Part shown: in pieces, positions 14,173 to 24,222 of the stretch | Layout of the letters: each line of letters opens with the position of its first letter | Position numbering within the stretch: position 1 is the first letter of the stretch | NCBI GenBank assembly: GCA_034401135.1 | Contig: JAWZSP010000003.1 | Coordinates: 3,720,001-3,784,000, forward strand | DNA length: 64,000 nucleotides | Direction of reading: 5' to 3' | DNA from: Volutella citrinella | Lineage: Eukaryota; Ascomycota; Sordariomycetes; Hypocreales; Nectriaceae | Notes under the pieces: model-generated | Databases searched by the model: none | Told to the model about the DNA's origin: nothing | The model's input: the letters and a program-made list of their open reading frames with translations, nothing else | Program-made: the position numbers and the translations under genes

Positions 14173-16078
14173 CTATTCCGGGATCGGGTCGCTGGGCTGC
14201 GTCGGCGGCTGCTCGCCCTCCTTCTTTCCCCACGTCCACCCAGAGTACCAGCTGGCCCTCTTGTTATCCTTGACAACATCCTGGTTCTCCTGAACGAGTC
14301 GCAGCGGCCGCGGCTTGCCACCTTGGAACGACGTCGTGTGCTTGTCAGTGTGGGATCTCGGCGGCGACTGCGACGACGCCGTGGACATGTCGTTGGAGTG
14401 CTCGCTGATGCTCGAAGTCTCACTGCGCATGCCGGGGAAGTTGCCAGATGTTGCGCCCTGGCTGCCGCTGGGCACCCGAGCCGCCGCGTTGGGGTTGCTG
14501 GAATCTCTGGACGGGGAGAAGAAAGTCTGGGAGTGTCGTGGTGTGCTCACCAACGATGGAGAGGCCGGGCCATCAGGACCTCGATACATTTGGCTCACCA
14601 GGCTCGCGGCACCAGTGAACTGGTCGCTCTGTGGCCGCGAGCGGCGTGTGCTCTGTGATCGGGTCAGGTTGCCGATGGGAATGCTGGGGGCTTTGTCCGG
14701 GTCGGTGTGGTCCGCACTGGGCGGCGCCATGACCGAGACAGGTCTGGGTCGGGGCTTTGCTTGACCGACAGCCATGGTTTTGGCTCGCTGCAGCAGCGAC
14801 TGGCCGTTCACCTTGTCGCCGGGGGGAGGAGGGAGGTCCTTGTTTGTGTCCGGGATGGCTTTCAAGTCGGACGAGGTATCCAGGATGGACTCGAAATCCT
14901 GGTGCTGAAGAAGGCGCTCGATGATCTTGTTGATGTACAAGGTGAGAGCCTTGTTCTGCTCCTTAAGCGACCTCAGCTCTGACTCTAGGCGTCGATCGCC
15001 CTCGTTGGCGGATTCGCTCTCTGTGGCCTCTGATAACTCGTCGGCGAGGCTTGAGCCCCCGGCCCTACCCTCAAGGGCATTGAGGGCGTCTTGGTTAGAA
15101 TTGCTACCCATGTAGCTGAAGTCGCTCTGGCCGAAGTCGCCCTTGAGCGTCCTTTCCTGCAGGAGCAGCTGATAGCTTTCATTGTCCTCCATCAAGCGAG
15201 CATTGGCCATGCGGGCTTCCATGAGCGAGCGCTCGACCTCGTGAAGCCGACCCCCGCCTTGGTTCTCCGACTCGACCAGCTTGATCTGGGCTTCGGCAAG
15301 CTCGAGTCGCAGAGACTCGATGAGCTTGTCTTTCTGGAGAATGAGTTTGGAACTATTTCGAGAGTCGCTGCGCTGAAGTGAGGATGGAGGGGCAAAGCTG
15401 CCGCCGTCAATGGAGGGGGAGGAGTTATCTATAGAGCGTAAGGGTTAGCATGACGGTGGAAATTGGGATAATGACAGGGCAATCATGCGTACTCTGCCTC
15501 GAGGGTCGGATCTCCTCGTCTGGGTGATTCCGCTGAGCTAGGCTGTCCTTGAGGCGCTGTATCACGGTCTGCATTTCCTCTTCTCGATTGGCCATCTCCT
15601 CCTTCTCCTTGAGCATGGAACTCCGTTCAGCCTCGTAGATGCTCTCCATCTCACGCATCTGGCGGGTGACTTCTCGTTTCTCGTTGGTCAGCGTCTCAAT
15701 CTGCTCCTCGTGCTCGTGGGCCTTCTCCTCGAGCTTGGCCGAGTCCTTGGTCGCCTCATCGAGCTTCGACTGTAGGACGTCGGTCTGGCGCTTGAACTGC
15801 TCCGACTGCTTCTCCTCGTTCTCGAGGCGCTTCTGCAGGTCCTCGAGGGCGGACGCAGCCTCTGCACGGGCATCCGAATCCACAGTATCTCGTCGAGCGG
15901 CGGCAGCACGGGCAGAGACGGGGTTGTTGGTCCGCACCGATCGTGTGCGCGCATGACCGTTGGTGGGCGTCGAGGCCCGAGAGGAAGAGCGCGAGAGGGT
16001 AGGGCCCGCGGCGCCGGTGTCAGCATTGGACACGCGGCCGACGGCGCCTGCTGGAGGCTTCTTGGTGGCTGCGGACAT
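14173..16078 (-). CDS. Coiled-coil protein of unknown function, two exons
   Basis: I do not recognise this protein. Exons are 16078-15493 and 15428-14173. The 64-bp intron has a GTACGC donor, CTAAC branch and CTATAG acceptor, joins in phase 1, and gives 613 residues. The N-terminal 70 residues are Ser/Arg-rich (RSSSRASTPTNGHARTRSVR). Residues 80-195 form a long heptad-rich coiled coil with Lys/Glu (SALEDLQKRLENEEKQSEQF). A second coiled coil follows the splice site (KLILQKDKLIESLRLELAEA). A shorter one (ELRSLKEQNKALTLYINKII) precedes a Pro/Ser-rich tail. The C-terminus carries aromatic SWYSGWTWGKKEG. The layout suggests a cytoskeletal, septal or polarity scaffold; that is inference from architecture only. 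Confidence 0.85.
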
Positions 16079-17454
16079 GTCGCGCGGTTAGGGGAGCCGA
16101 GGCGACGTGGGCGGGATTAGTTGTTGTTGTGGTCGTGGGCGGCGTGGATGGGTTGATGCAGGTTGGCGAGATTGAGAACGGCGGGTCGGTCAAAAGAAGA
16201 GACAGGCGCCGCAAGGAGAGCTGGAGACAGTGCGGCTCGTGGAGCAGGGCGCGCGGCTGCAACTCGGTCGGCCGGCGGGGTTGTTGAGTAAGTATGCTTG
16301 GGTTGTAATCGAATGTCGGCTTATGATGGTGGCCGATGGGGAGAACTAGAAGAATGAGAGCCGGAAAGTAGGTGAGGTGTACTCCGTACTCGACTCGACT
16401 GGCTGGAGGGTTAGCTTAGTCCGGGCTCGGGCTGGGGTGGTGGAGGTGGAGGTGGTGGTGGAGGGCGGCGGATTGCAGCAGGATTGGGAAACAAGAGGTG
16501 GAGGGCGGTAGGCTAGCACTTAGCGGTTGAGAAGTACCTAAGCCGTAGGCAGTGGGCCTGCGCCTCAGCGGGCTTGTGGCGTTGGTGTGCCCGAAACTCT
16601 CAGCGGTAGTCCCCCCCCCGGAAACGCCCAAAAGCCAAAAATAAGACAGCGAGTGGGAACGGCTGCGCTGTCGCATCCAGGGCAGCTGCGGGTGGCTCAG
16701 CGGGAGCAATAATTATCGGCCGGCGCTCAGCGACGAAATTGACGCGAGACGCGGAGGTTTAGGGTGCCCTTGCATTAAATATGGAGTAATTGCCTTTGTT
16801 GTCATCGAGGGCATGGGAGAAGGGGCATGTTATGAGAGCGGACATGGCATAACACGAGGATAGGAGCGCGCGTCGTGGTAGGCTCAACGCGGCGACCACC
16901 AATGTCAAGACTACGTGTGAGCGTATCATTGCGCCGGCGACGCATTTATTCAATGTGTCCGGACTAAGGCATGTGAGTTGCCACCACCGCCGCCGTGATC
17001 TGATGCACACTGCAATGTATACTGCTTGCCAGATTAGCAGCGGCCGTTGACGGACGCGCCGTTGACATCGAGGGGTTTGGGCGGCACATGATAGGCTGGT
17101 TGGCTCCATGAACAACAGACTGAAGAGGAGGTGGGCGGGCACATGGGGATGTGCTGGCTGACGGCATCCTCGATATCGCCGTCCGGAACCCGGCCCTTGT
17201 ACATGGCCGGTCGGCAGTGCTACTAGTAGTGGTGGTCGTTACACAGTAACACAGATGAAGCGCCATGCATGATGTACGTTTCTGTTTTGTTCATCAGCAA
17301 CGATCTACGCCACCGGGGGCCGCAATGTATGGCTTGCGCATCTGCTACATAAGGTCCAGTACTTAGGTAGAGCAATCATCCCCTGGCACCCCGTGCCCCT
17401 GTTCTGCGGCTGCCGTGCGTCACGTTGCACGGCCCCCATTCCTGGAGGATGATG
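16079..17454. other. Intergenic, upstream of the coiled-coil gene
   Basis: I see no gene. It contains G-rich GGTGG/GGAGG tracts around 16425-16470 on the + strand, and an exact GTACTCCGTAC palindrome-like 11-mer at 16379-16389. It ends where the repeat-rich island begins. Confidence 0.5.
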
Positions 17455-17477
17455 AAACGCTGCATCCTGACTGACTA
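17455..17477 (+). repeat. 23-bp direct repeat, copy 1
   Basis: The 23 bases beginning AAACGCTGCATCCTG are repeated exactly at 17918-17940. The pair brackets 440 bp at the left edge of the accessory island. Its function is unknown; it could be a footprint of an insertion. Confidence 0.85.
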
Positions 17478-17917
17478 CGCTCTTATGCCGTTTTAGGACG
17501 GGCGGCTATGATGAGGCCGCATTTCAAATCCATGGATCCTTCCGCCAACTTATTAATTTCTTACTATTGGCTGTCACAGCTGGCCGTTGCGTCTGGAATA
17601 CATCCATCAAGAGCACTGCCTGGCCGCTTCCAGACCCGTGCGTCCCGCGCATGACCCTCAAAGCCTGCGCAAGATGATCTCGGCCTGGCTGCGAATCAAT
17701 GCGGAATTTTAACTTATGCTCGCTCTAGTTCAGGCACCAGCCTAGTAGTAGAAACCATCAAGCTTTGCGGCCTTCTGCATTCGGCTTGGCGCCTTTATTT
17801 TGCTTCCAAGTCGGTCAGCCCCAACAAGGTTTCATCTCGGTGTTACCTGAGACACGCGGCAAATCTATGGGAAGTTTAGATAAAGGTCTACTTGCATATT
17901 CCATAGGAAGTGCAGAT

Positions 17918-17940
17918 AAACGCTGCATCCTGACTGACTA
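17918..17940 (+). repeat. 23-bp direct repeat, copy 2
   Basis: Exact second copy of the 23-mer at 17455-17477. It sits immediately before the first GAATTCC-rich 59-bp repeat. Confidence 0.85.
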
Positions 17941-17946
17941 TAGTTT

Positions 17947-18064
17947 CAGTCTTCTATTCAGAATTCCGGGATGAATTCCAGGGGAACACTAGAAGAACCC
18001 TCTTCCAGTCTTCTGTTTGGAATTCCGGGACGAATTCCAGGGGAACACCGGAAGAACCTTCTTC
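17947..18064 (+). repeat. 59-bp direct repeat, two copies, GAATTCC-rich
   Basis: Two adjacent copies start at 17947 and 18006, 59 bp apart. Each has CAGTCTTCT, then a GAATTCC motif, then GAATTCCAGGGGAACA, then GAAGAACC. They differ at several positions. Similar GAATTCCG motifs recur at the opposite end of the island (24602-24700). Confidence 0.8.
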
Positions 18065-18109
18065 CAAGCTTCCGCTTGGCAGGGGTAAGAACCAGTAGTA
18101 TTCCTGAGC

Positions 18110-18770
18110 CTGGGACAGTTACTTAGAGAGGTCGTCCACAGGATGACGTGAGTGTTCCTGGGACAGTTGCCCAGAGAGGTCGTCCACAGGATGACCAGAG
18201 CCTTCTTAGGGCAGTTGCTCAGAGAGGTCGTCCACAGGATGATGTGAGCGTTCCTGGGACAGTTGCCTGCCTTCCTGGGACAGTTGCCCAGAGTCGTCCA
18301 CAGAATGACCTGAGCCTTCCTGGGATAGTTGCCCACAGTTGTCCACGGAATGACCAGAGCCTTCCTAAGGCAGTTACCTAGAGAGGTCGCCCATAGGATG
18401 ACCAGAGCCTTCCTAGGGCAGTTACTCAGAGAGGTCGTCCACAGGATGACGCAAGCGTTCCTGGGACAGTTGCCTGCCTTCCTGGGATAGTTGCCCAGAG
18501 TCGTCCACGGAATGACCTGGGACTTCCTAGGACAATTGCCCAGAGTCATCTATGTAATGATGGGCCTTCCTAGGACAATTGCCCAGAGTCGTCCACGGAA
18601 TAACCTGGGACTTCCTAGGACAATTGCCCAGAGTCGTCCACGGAATAACCTGGGACTTCCTAGGACAATTGCCCAGAGTCGTCCACGGAATAACCTGGGA
18701 CTTCCTAGGACAATTGCCCAGAGTCGTCCATAGAATGACCTGAGCCTTCCTGAGGCAGTTGCCTGCCTGG
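18110..18770 (-). repeat. Minisatellite of 45/48-bp units, about 14 copies, open on the minus strand
   Basis: Tandem units contain CGTCCACRGAATGACC and CAGTTGCCCAGAG variants. Units spaced 48 bp start with GAGAGGTCGTCC (18126, 18174, 18222). Others lack the AGG and are 45 bp. Three copies at 18601, 18646 and 18691 are identical over 45 bp. Unit lengths are multiples of three, so the minus strand reads continuous 15/16-residue units such as GNCPRKSQVIPWTTL. A minus-strand ORF with a true ATG runs 18549-17989 (186 residues); a second open stretch covers 18802-18527 in another frame. No signal peptide, known domain or promoter is evident, so translation is unproven. Confidence 0.9.
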
Positions 18771-18929
18771 TATACTATCAGTTTTGTTATGTGTTGGCGC
18801 ATGCTCCTTCCTAGCAGCCAAGACGCGCCTGGAAGAGCCGCACCTGCTCCTTCCCTATCGACTTCACAACAGAAGTATCGAGAAGAACTGTGTCTGTTCC
18901 TTCCCAGTAGACTTAGGAGAGAGAAATAC

Positions 18930-19330
18930 AGAAGACCGTGGCTGGATCTGAACTTTCATCCTCTTTATTCTCCTCCATCCCCAAGCTCTGCAAGATCCTC
19001 CAGCTTCCCCGTCTCCTCCAGATCAATAACGGTGTGTTCATCAAGGTCACCAAGGCCATCACACTTTCATCTTCCTCATTCTTCACCCATCTCCAGGCCC
19101 TGCAAGATCCTCCAGCTTCTCCGTCTCCTCCAGATCAACCACGGCGTGTTTGTCAAGGTCACCAAGGCTACCACACTTTCATCTTCTTTATTCTGCATCT
19201 ACCCCCAAGCCCTGCAAGATTCTCCAGCTTCTCTGTCTCCTCCAGATCAACAACGGTGTGTTCATCAAGGCCACCACGGCCACCAAGGCCAACCAAGGCC
19301 ACCACAATTTCATCTTTCTCATTCTGCATC
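18930..19330 (+). repeat. 112-bp tandem repeat, three copies, in the leader of the GIY-YIG ORF
   Basis: The segment TGCAAGATYCTCCAGCTT recurs at 18989, 19101 and 19213, exactly 112 bp apart. Each is followed by CTCCTCCAGATCAA and a CATCAAGG/GTCAAGG stretch. The array ends just before the first ATG of the downstream ORF. Degenerate TGYTCCTTCC-containing repeats lie further upstream (about 18805-18940). Confidence 0.85.
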
Positions 19331-19347
19331 CACAAATCTGTATTGTG

Positions 19348-20820
19348 ATGATGGCTGCAACAACAATCCTGTCTTTCCTTTTACACCTGACCTGGGCATG
19401 CCTATGTGCATCGCCTACTAAGAGCGCACAGTTCACGGAGTTCTTTTCATCCTCTGAAGTTCTTGAGCAGACAGCAGCACTGGTCACTTTTTCATTCTGT
19501 ACTGGACTTCTACACATTCTCCAAGCGGCAACACCACCAACAATTGACTTCTTTGAAAATCTTCCCTTACCGAAAAAGAAGCAATGGGGCATCTATGTAC
19601 TGGTGTACAAAAGAGCTGGCGCGATTCCATTAATCTACATCGGCTCTGGAACATCTGTCCATGGTGTTTTAACTAGGCTGAAGAATTACCGCACACCGCA
19701 TCAAGCAAACGTCGCAAGATACATCCTCAAAGCGATCTCTGATGGGTACACTCTCACAAACGCCGGGGTATTACTCTCATGTCCAATTCCGCATTTGTTG
19801 CTACTCCCCAAAGTCCGGATGTTATTCCTCGCTCTTGAAGCAACTCTCGCATTTGTTTTCTGGGCGATGAAGTCTGCAACAAAAGACTACGGAATTGAGA
19901 GTTCCTGGCAACTATGGGAGAAAGACTCATTCACATACGGCGGTTTGTGCTCGCACAGTGCATTACTCGAAGGGGTCAGAGGCCTCGACCTTTCAGAAGA
20001 AGAACTGAAAAGGATCACGAAATCGAAAAAACAAGCATTACAGCAATACCAGAAGAAGTACGTTCAGAATCTCACTGAATCGAGAAGACAAGAATTACGC
20101 CAATACCGCCAGAATTACGGCAAGAAGCTCCGCATCAATAATCCTGCACTTGTGCACGCCCGAGACCACAAGCGAACACCACAGAAGGTTGCAGCAGCAA
20201 GGCGTCGAGCGCAATCCGCCAGATTGGCGAAGACATTTCACTGCATGGTCTGTAATAAGAGCTTTGGAACTAAGCGCACCTTGCAACGACACTTCGGCGG
20301 GCCAAGACACCGACAAATTACTGGCAAGCAAGAGACTGATTCCCAACGAATCTATCGCCAAACTCACAACAAGACGCACGTCCGATCTGCTCAGCGGACA
20401 AGGGCATCGGACAAATTCCGATGTAATACATGCAAACGGGGCTTTGCATGTGCGCGGGACCTTAAGACCCATCTCCGCGGCGTCAAGCATGCGAAAGTTG
20501 AGGCACAGAAGCACATGACACAGGCGGAAAGGGACGTCGCCAAACGCCTGCATGACAAGAAGAGGAAGCAGAAAAGCCAGGCAAAGACCAAAGCTTCCGG
20601 AAAGTTTCGGTGCCAGGACTGTGAAAAGAACTTCCAAGACAACAGGGCACTGCAGATCCATTTCCAAGGGGTCGTCCATAAGAGAGTTGTCGACAATGCC
20701 AAACAGGGGCATACTCCCAAATTCCGATGCGAGCCATGCTCTGCTAATCTTGAGACGAAAGCAAGCTTTAACCGCCATTTACGGTCAAAGAAACACCGAA
20801 ATCAAATGGACAAAGAATGA
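19348..20820 (+). CDS. GIY-YIG endonuclease-domain protein with four U1/C2H2-type zinc fingers (probable mobile-element protein)
   Basis: The frame is open upstream, but the first ATG after the 112-bp repeats is at 19348, giving 490 residues in one exon. A hydrophobic N-terminus (TTILSFLLHLTWACLC) is followed at about residues 80-170 by a GIY-YIG-like domain: WGIYVLVYK, PLIYIGSG, an Arg-bearing LTRLKNYR, and LFLALEATLAF, whose Glu could be the metal-binding catalytic residue. A basic helical segment (SKKQALQQYQKKYVQ) leads to four fingers spaced C-x2-C-x12-H-x5-H: FHCMVCNKSF, FRCNTCKRGF, FRCQDCEKNF and FRCEPCSANL. GIY-YIG domains cut DNA in homing endonucleases, UvrC/Slx1 and Penelope-like elements. 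No reverse transcriptase is visible here. It sits in a repeat-rich island beside retroelement debris. Function in mobility is inference. Confidence 0.82.
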   Translation: MMAATTILSFLLHLTWACLCASPTKSAQFTEFFSSSEVLEQTAALVTFSFCTGLLHILQAATPPTIDFFENLPLPKKKQWGIYVLVYKRAGAIPLIYIGSGTSVHGVLTRLKNYRTPHQANVARYILKAISDGYTLTNAGVLLSCPIPHLLLLPKVRMLFLALEATLAFVFWAMKSATKDYGIESSWQLWEKDSFTYGGLCSHSALLEGVRGLDLSEEELKRITKSKKQALQQYQKKYVQNLTESRRQELRQYRQNYGKKLRINNPALVHARDHKRTPQKVAAARRRAQSARLAKTFHCMVCNKSFGTKRTLQRHFGGPRHRQITGKQETDSQRIYRQTHNKTHVRSAQRTRASDKFRCNTCKRGFACARDLKTHLRGVKHAKVEAQKHMTQAERDVAKRLHDKKRKQKSQAKTKASGKFRCQDCEKNFQDNRALQIHFQGVVHKRVVDNAKQGHTPKFRCEPCSANLETKASFNRHLRSKKHRNQMDKE

Positions 20821-21109
20821 GATATTGACAAACTGGTCTGTATCATTTGACACTTTTTACTTTGCTACATTGCATTGGCGTTGGCATGGAGGGCCAGGAA
20901 GGGGGATTTTGCGACGGAAATGGTTTACTGGGGTAAAACATGGAAGAAAGACTACTCATCCCGCGATGTACACAGACTGAGCTCAGCAGATAGCCAGAGA
21001 TAATAGAGATTTACCTTGCTTCAAATGAATAGGGTGCAAAGTCTTCCAGATGATCCTCCTTCCTTGGGAACATGGAATAGAGCGCCGAGGAATGGAGAAA
21101 TGCCCTAAT

Positions 21110-21960
21110 GACCGAGCTGAAAAGATGCAATTGGGGAACTCCGAAAGAAATCATCTCAGACAGGGACCGCAAGTTTACTTTGGAATTTTAGCGTAGAATG
21201 TGGAAGGCATTCGGAACCAAGGTGAGATACACTACTGCCTACTACCTGCAAGCAGAGAGGCAGTCCGAAAGGACCAACCAGACAGTGGAACTGGGTATAT
21301 TATGGATCACCTGGAATAGGATTGGACAGAAGCGCTGGTACCTACTGTATCGCTTTTACTTCTTGACCGTTATATACCACAGCTATCGGGATGACCCCGA
21401 CGGAACTTGTGGTAGGCTTCCGTCGTGACGGAGCATTCCTGACGCTAGGACATTCCAACGCCGTCGGCAGACAGAAGGAACTCCAGGACCAAGCAAGGCT
21501 GTGCATCGCCTGCCGCCATGAAGGCCCGGTAGGACAGAAAGCATTATACCAAACCGAGGGACTGGGTATAGCTGAAGCTCTCCAAGGATAGACAGCGTTG
21601 CCGACGCACTGCCCAATAAGCTGAAGGAATGACGGACTGCAATGTATAAAGTACTGCAACGAGTCGAACACCTTGGAGATAACCGACAACTCCACCCGGT
21701 GGTGTCCGTAGCACACCTGAAGTTGACGGAAGCACCGCAGGCGAGACCCGAACTAGTGCTAGTGGAAGGAGACGACTCGTCTCGGTGGCGGGAAGACTAC
21801 CAGCACTAAGAGGTAGGTCGGATCGTTGTTAATAAAGGACGTCTGGGGACTCAAGTCGAACGGAGTATCTTGTCGTCTGGAAGGGCTGGCTGAGGAACTA
21901 TAACATATGGTTAGACGAGGAAGCCATCAACGCAGATAAAAAGATCAGGGAATACCGTGG
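21110..21960 (+). pseudogene. Relic of Ty3/Gypsy (chromovirus) integrase with chromodomain
   Basis: Fragments in order on the + strand match a Gypsy integrase core and C-terminus: TPKEIISDRDRKFT, then a TAG stop, MWKAFGTKVRYTTAY, QSERTNQTVELGI, HPVVSVAHLK near 21700, and a chromodomain-like EYLVVWKGW...WLDEEAI at 21863-21959. Frame changes and stops break it. Several differences from the family pattern TAYHPQxDGQSERTNQT (H to Y, P to L, G to R, W to stop) are C-to-T or G-to-A changes, as expected from repeat-induced point mutation. No gag, protease, RT or LTRs were recognised nearby, so it is a 3' fragment. It is a genomic fungal retroelement remnant, not a functional gene. Confidence 0.82.
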
Positions 21961-22416
21961 AAGAACAAAGGAGAAGGAAGACCTTCAGAGGACAGAGGCA
22001 GGAGGGCCTGCCCTCATTTTCTCAGAAGACAGCAGACTCAACTGGAACGCAGATCGAAGTGGCTGGAGCACACCACTATGCCGCAGTAAAAAGAGGATAG
22101 GGCAGGCCTTGGAAGGATGCAACCCATAGACAACCCGACAAGGACAAGAATAAAGAGGCGGAATCAGAGGCGATGAGACGACCTACTCGCATCACAGGGA
22201 CTCGGGGGCGCAACGAGATGAGCCATCCATTGGAATTCAATCGGAAGACGGACGAAAGAATCTTCCGGTGAATTCCACTGGAGGACCCACCAACGGCTGT
22301 CAGAAGACGTGAGGGGGGGGCAAACACGCGGTTGCCCAGGCACCCAGGTGACAACAAGCGGGGCAATAACAATTCCCCCGCGTACCACAAAAACAACCGT
22401 CACCCGCACCCTCAAT

Positions 22417-24222
22417 ATGCCTGACATAGGGCCCTTCGATATTCCAATCTGCACCGAACGCTTCCTGTCCAGGGATCCTCAATTCCGAGTGGCCTTCTCC
22501 GACGTACTTAGTACAAAGAAGGCAGCACTTGCTTACGACGGCTACAGAAGAGCCCTTGAAATTTACGGCAACGAGAACGGTATACTCAAGTCCGAACGTT
22601 CAGGCCACTTCGCAGAGTGGAAAAGAAACAACAAGGAAGTCCTCAAGGCGTGGAGACAGCGCGCTGACGTAGAGGGATACAACTGGCTCGAAGGACACGC
22701 CGAACCCAGAGCCGGAGTCTACCATTGGATTAGCCCCTCTGACCCGCGATACCAGTCTGCACATCTCACGCCTCGCACAAACCCTTTCCGTGACCGCACT
22801 TTCAGAACTCCCCACGGCACCCCTCGCCGCGTCGCACAACTGCAACGCGACATTCTGACTTCCGCCGAGACGCCGACCCGAAGATCCACTGCCCGAAGAC
22901 GTATCCCCACGTTTTCCTCCAACACACATCTACAGTCTTACGACTCTGACGAAGAAAGCAAGGCCGAGAGTAGCGACGAGGAAGACTTCCCCCCTATCCT
23001 TTCCCCGCTGGAATTCCCAACCTCGACACGATCAAACGCCACGATGCCACCCCAAGACCGAGCCCAAGTGCGCAGCACCCGAGGACGTTATGTCGCCGTC
23101 AACAGCGAGGTCAAATCCGCCATCGAGCAGATGGAAGGCCTCATAGCACCATCCGCGAACGACATCAATGGGACTTCCGTCGGAGCAGCCGAGGCCTCCG
23201 TCCTGCTCGCCGGAGCTATCGAAAGCCTGGTCCGAAATCGTGAGAAGAACAAGTCCACCGCATAGGAAAAGGCGGAACAACTTCTTCAGGTCTTCGACGG
23301 AAGTAAGGGCATGCGACGATTTGTCGACGTTATCCAGTCACAGGTCGGTACCATCGATGTCCCGGACTCTCCCCCACTCGGGTCAACCCTCAAGAACCGA
23401 GGATCTCCTGTGGGAAGGAACCTCGGGGACCCTGTTCCATTCCGTCTGCCCAGCGCCAGCGCTACCAACGTCCTCCAGGGGACAGACGCCGATGTCTTCA
23501 AGACTCCGAATAACAAGCGCAAGGACAACCCATTCCTTGTTATGTCCGAGAAGCGCGCCCGGGTCGCCGCCGTCACCGCCAGCAAGCGAGCCAACCTGGA
23601 CACCACGAACCTGAAGAAGTACCCCATCGTGGTTGGAACCCAGATCACTAGCAACAAGCAGGAATTCTATGTCCATTGCGTGATCTTTGGCAACGAGGCC
23701 ATGCCCTTCCCGAACCAGGAAACCGCCACAGCTTTCGGAACCTTTGTCGAACACTGCCGCGAGAAGACCAGCCGCGGAATCACGCTGAAGCAAGTGGCCA
23801 AGTACGCTGGCCTTGATCCCAACCTGGTGGTAGAAATGGACTTCACCCACTTCATCCCTCGCGAAGACGAACCTTGCTTCATGGACACGGTCCTGGCCAT
23901 GCGCCAGCACCGAGCGCTCCACAGCGGCGAGGACTTCCAGAACCATTTGCTGGACTGCACTGACATCAACATCGCCAATGAGTGGGACCCTCTGCGCCTG
24001 CCGCCTTGCGTCTTCCCCCGACAGGACGGCAAGGGAGTCGGGGTCGTCACGGGTGAACCAGTGGCGGTTGCAGTCACTGCCGCCGGAATTCCCACCGACA
24101 TGCGTCCCATGCGCGAGGAAGACTGGGGCGTCCCGAACTGTTACGTCGCCGAGACCCTTCGCTCTAAGGACTGGAAGCAGTACCTCGAGAAGGCCGATCG
24201 ACATGGCGCTGACGCCGCGTGA
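22417..24222 (+). pseudogene. Unrecognised ORF interrupted by a single in-frame TAG (candidate mobile-element protein)
   Basis: I do not recognise this protein. The frame starts at ATG 22417, is open to a TAG at 23263-23265, and continues in the same frame from 23266 to a TGA at 24220-24222. Without the stop it would be 601 residues. The first part has RRALEIYGNENGILKSER, YNWLEG, a Thr/Arg/Pro-rich middle and an acidic patch (DSDEESKAESSDEEDF). The second has a basic nuclear-signal-like NNKRKDN and a compact domain with KYPIVVGTQIT, EFYVHCVIFGNEAMPF, LKQVAKYAGLDP and EEDWGVPNCYVAETLRSKDW. No zinc knuckle, protease or polymerase motif is seen. A short intron removing the TAG does not work: the 50-bp GTGAGA..TTCAG option breaks frame. 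It may be a C-to-T nonsense mutation, or two genes, or readthrough. Confidence 0.6.

Noticed and set aside
18549..19421. Treating the open frames through the 112-bp repeats as an N-terminal part of the GIY-YIG protein
   Set aside because: The period is not divisible by three, the upstream start in frame is TTG, and an ATG pair sits right after the repeats.
20095..20778. 227-codon antisense frame over the zinc fingers
   Set aside because: The opposite strand encodes four regular zinc fingers, which is far stronger evidence of coding.
23240..23289. Possible 50-bp intron (GTGAGA...TTCAG) that would remove the TAG at 23263
   Set aside because: It changes frame and meets a TAA within a few codons, and has no branch-site match.
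23383..24204. 273-codon antisense frame over the second half of the TAG-broken ORF
   Set aside because: The + strand frame has ordered, folded-looking sequence and continues in frame upstream; the antisense product looks like a reverse shadow.
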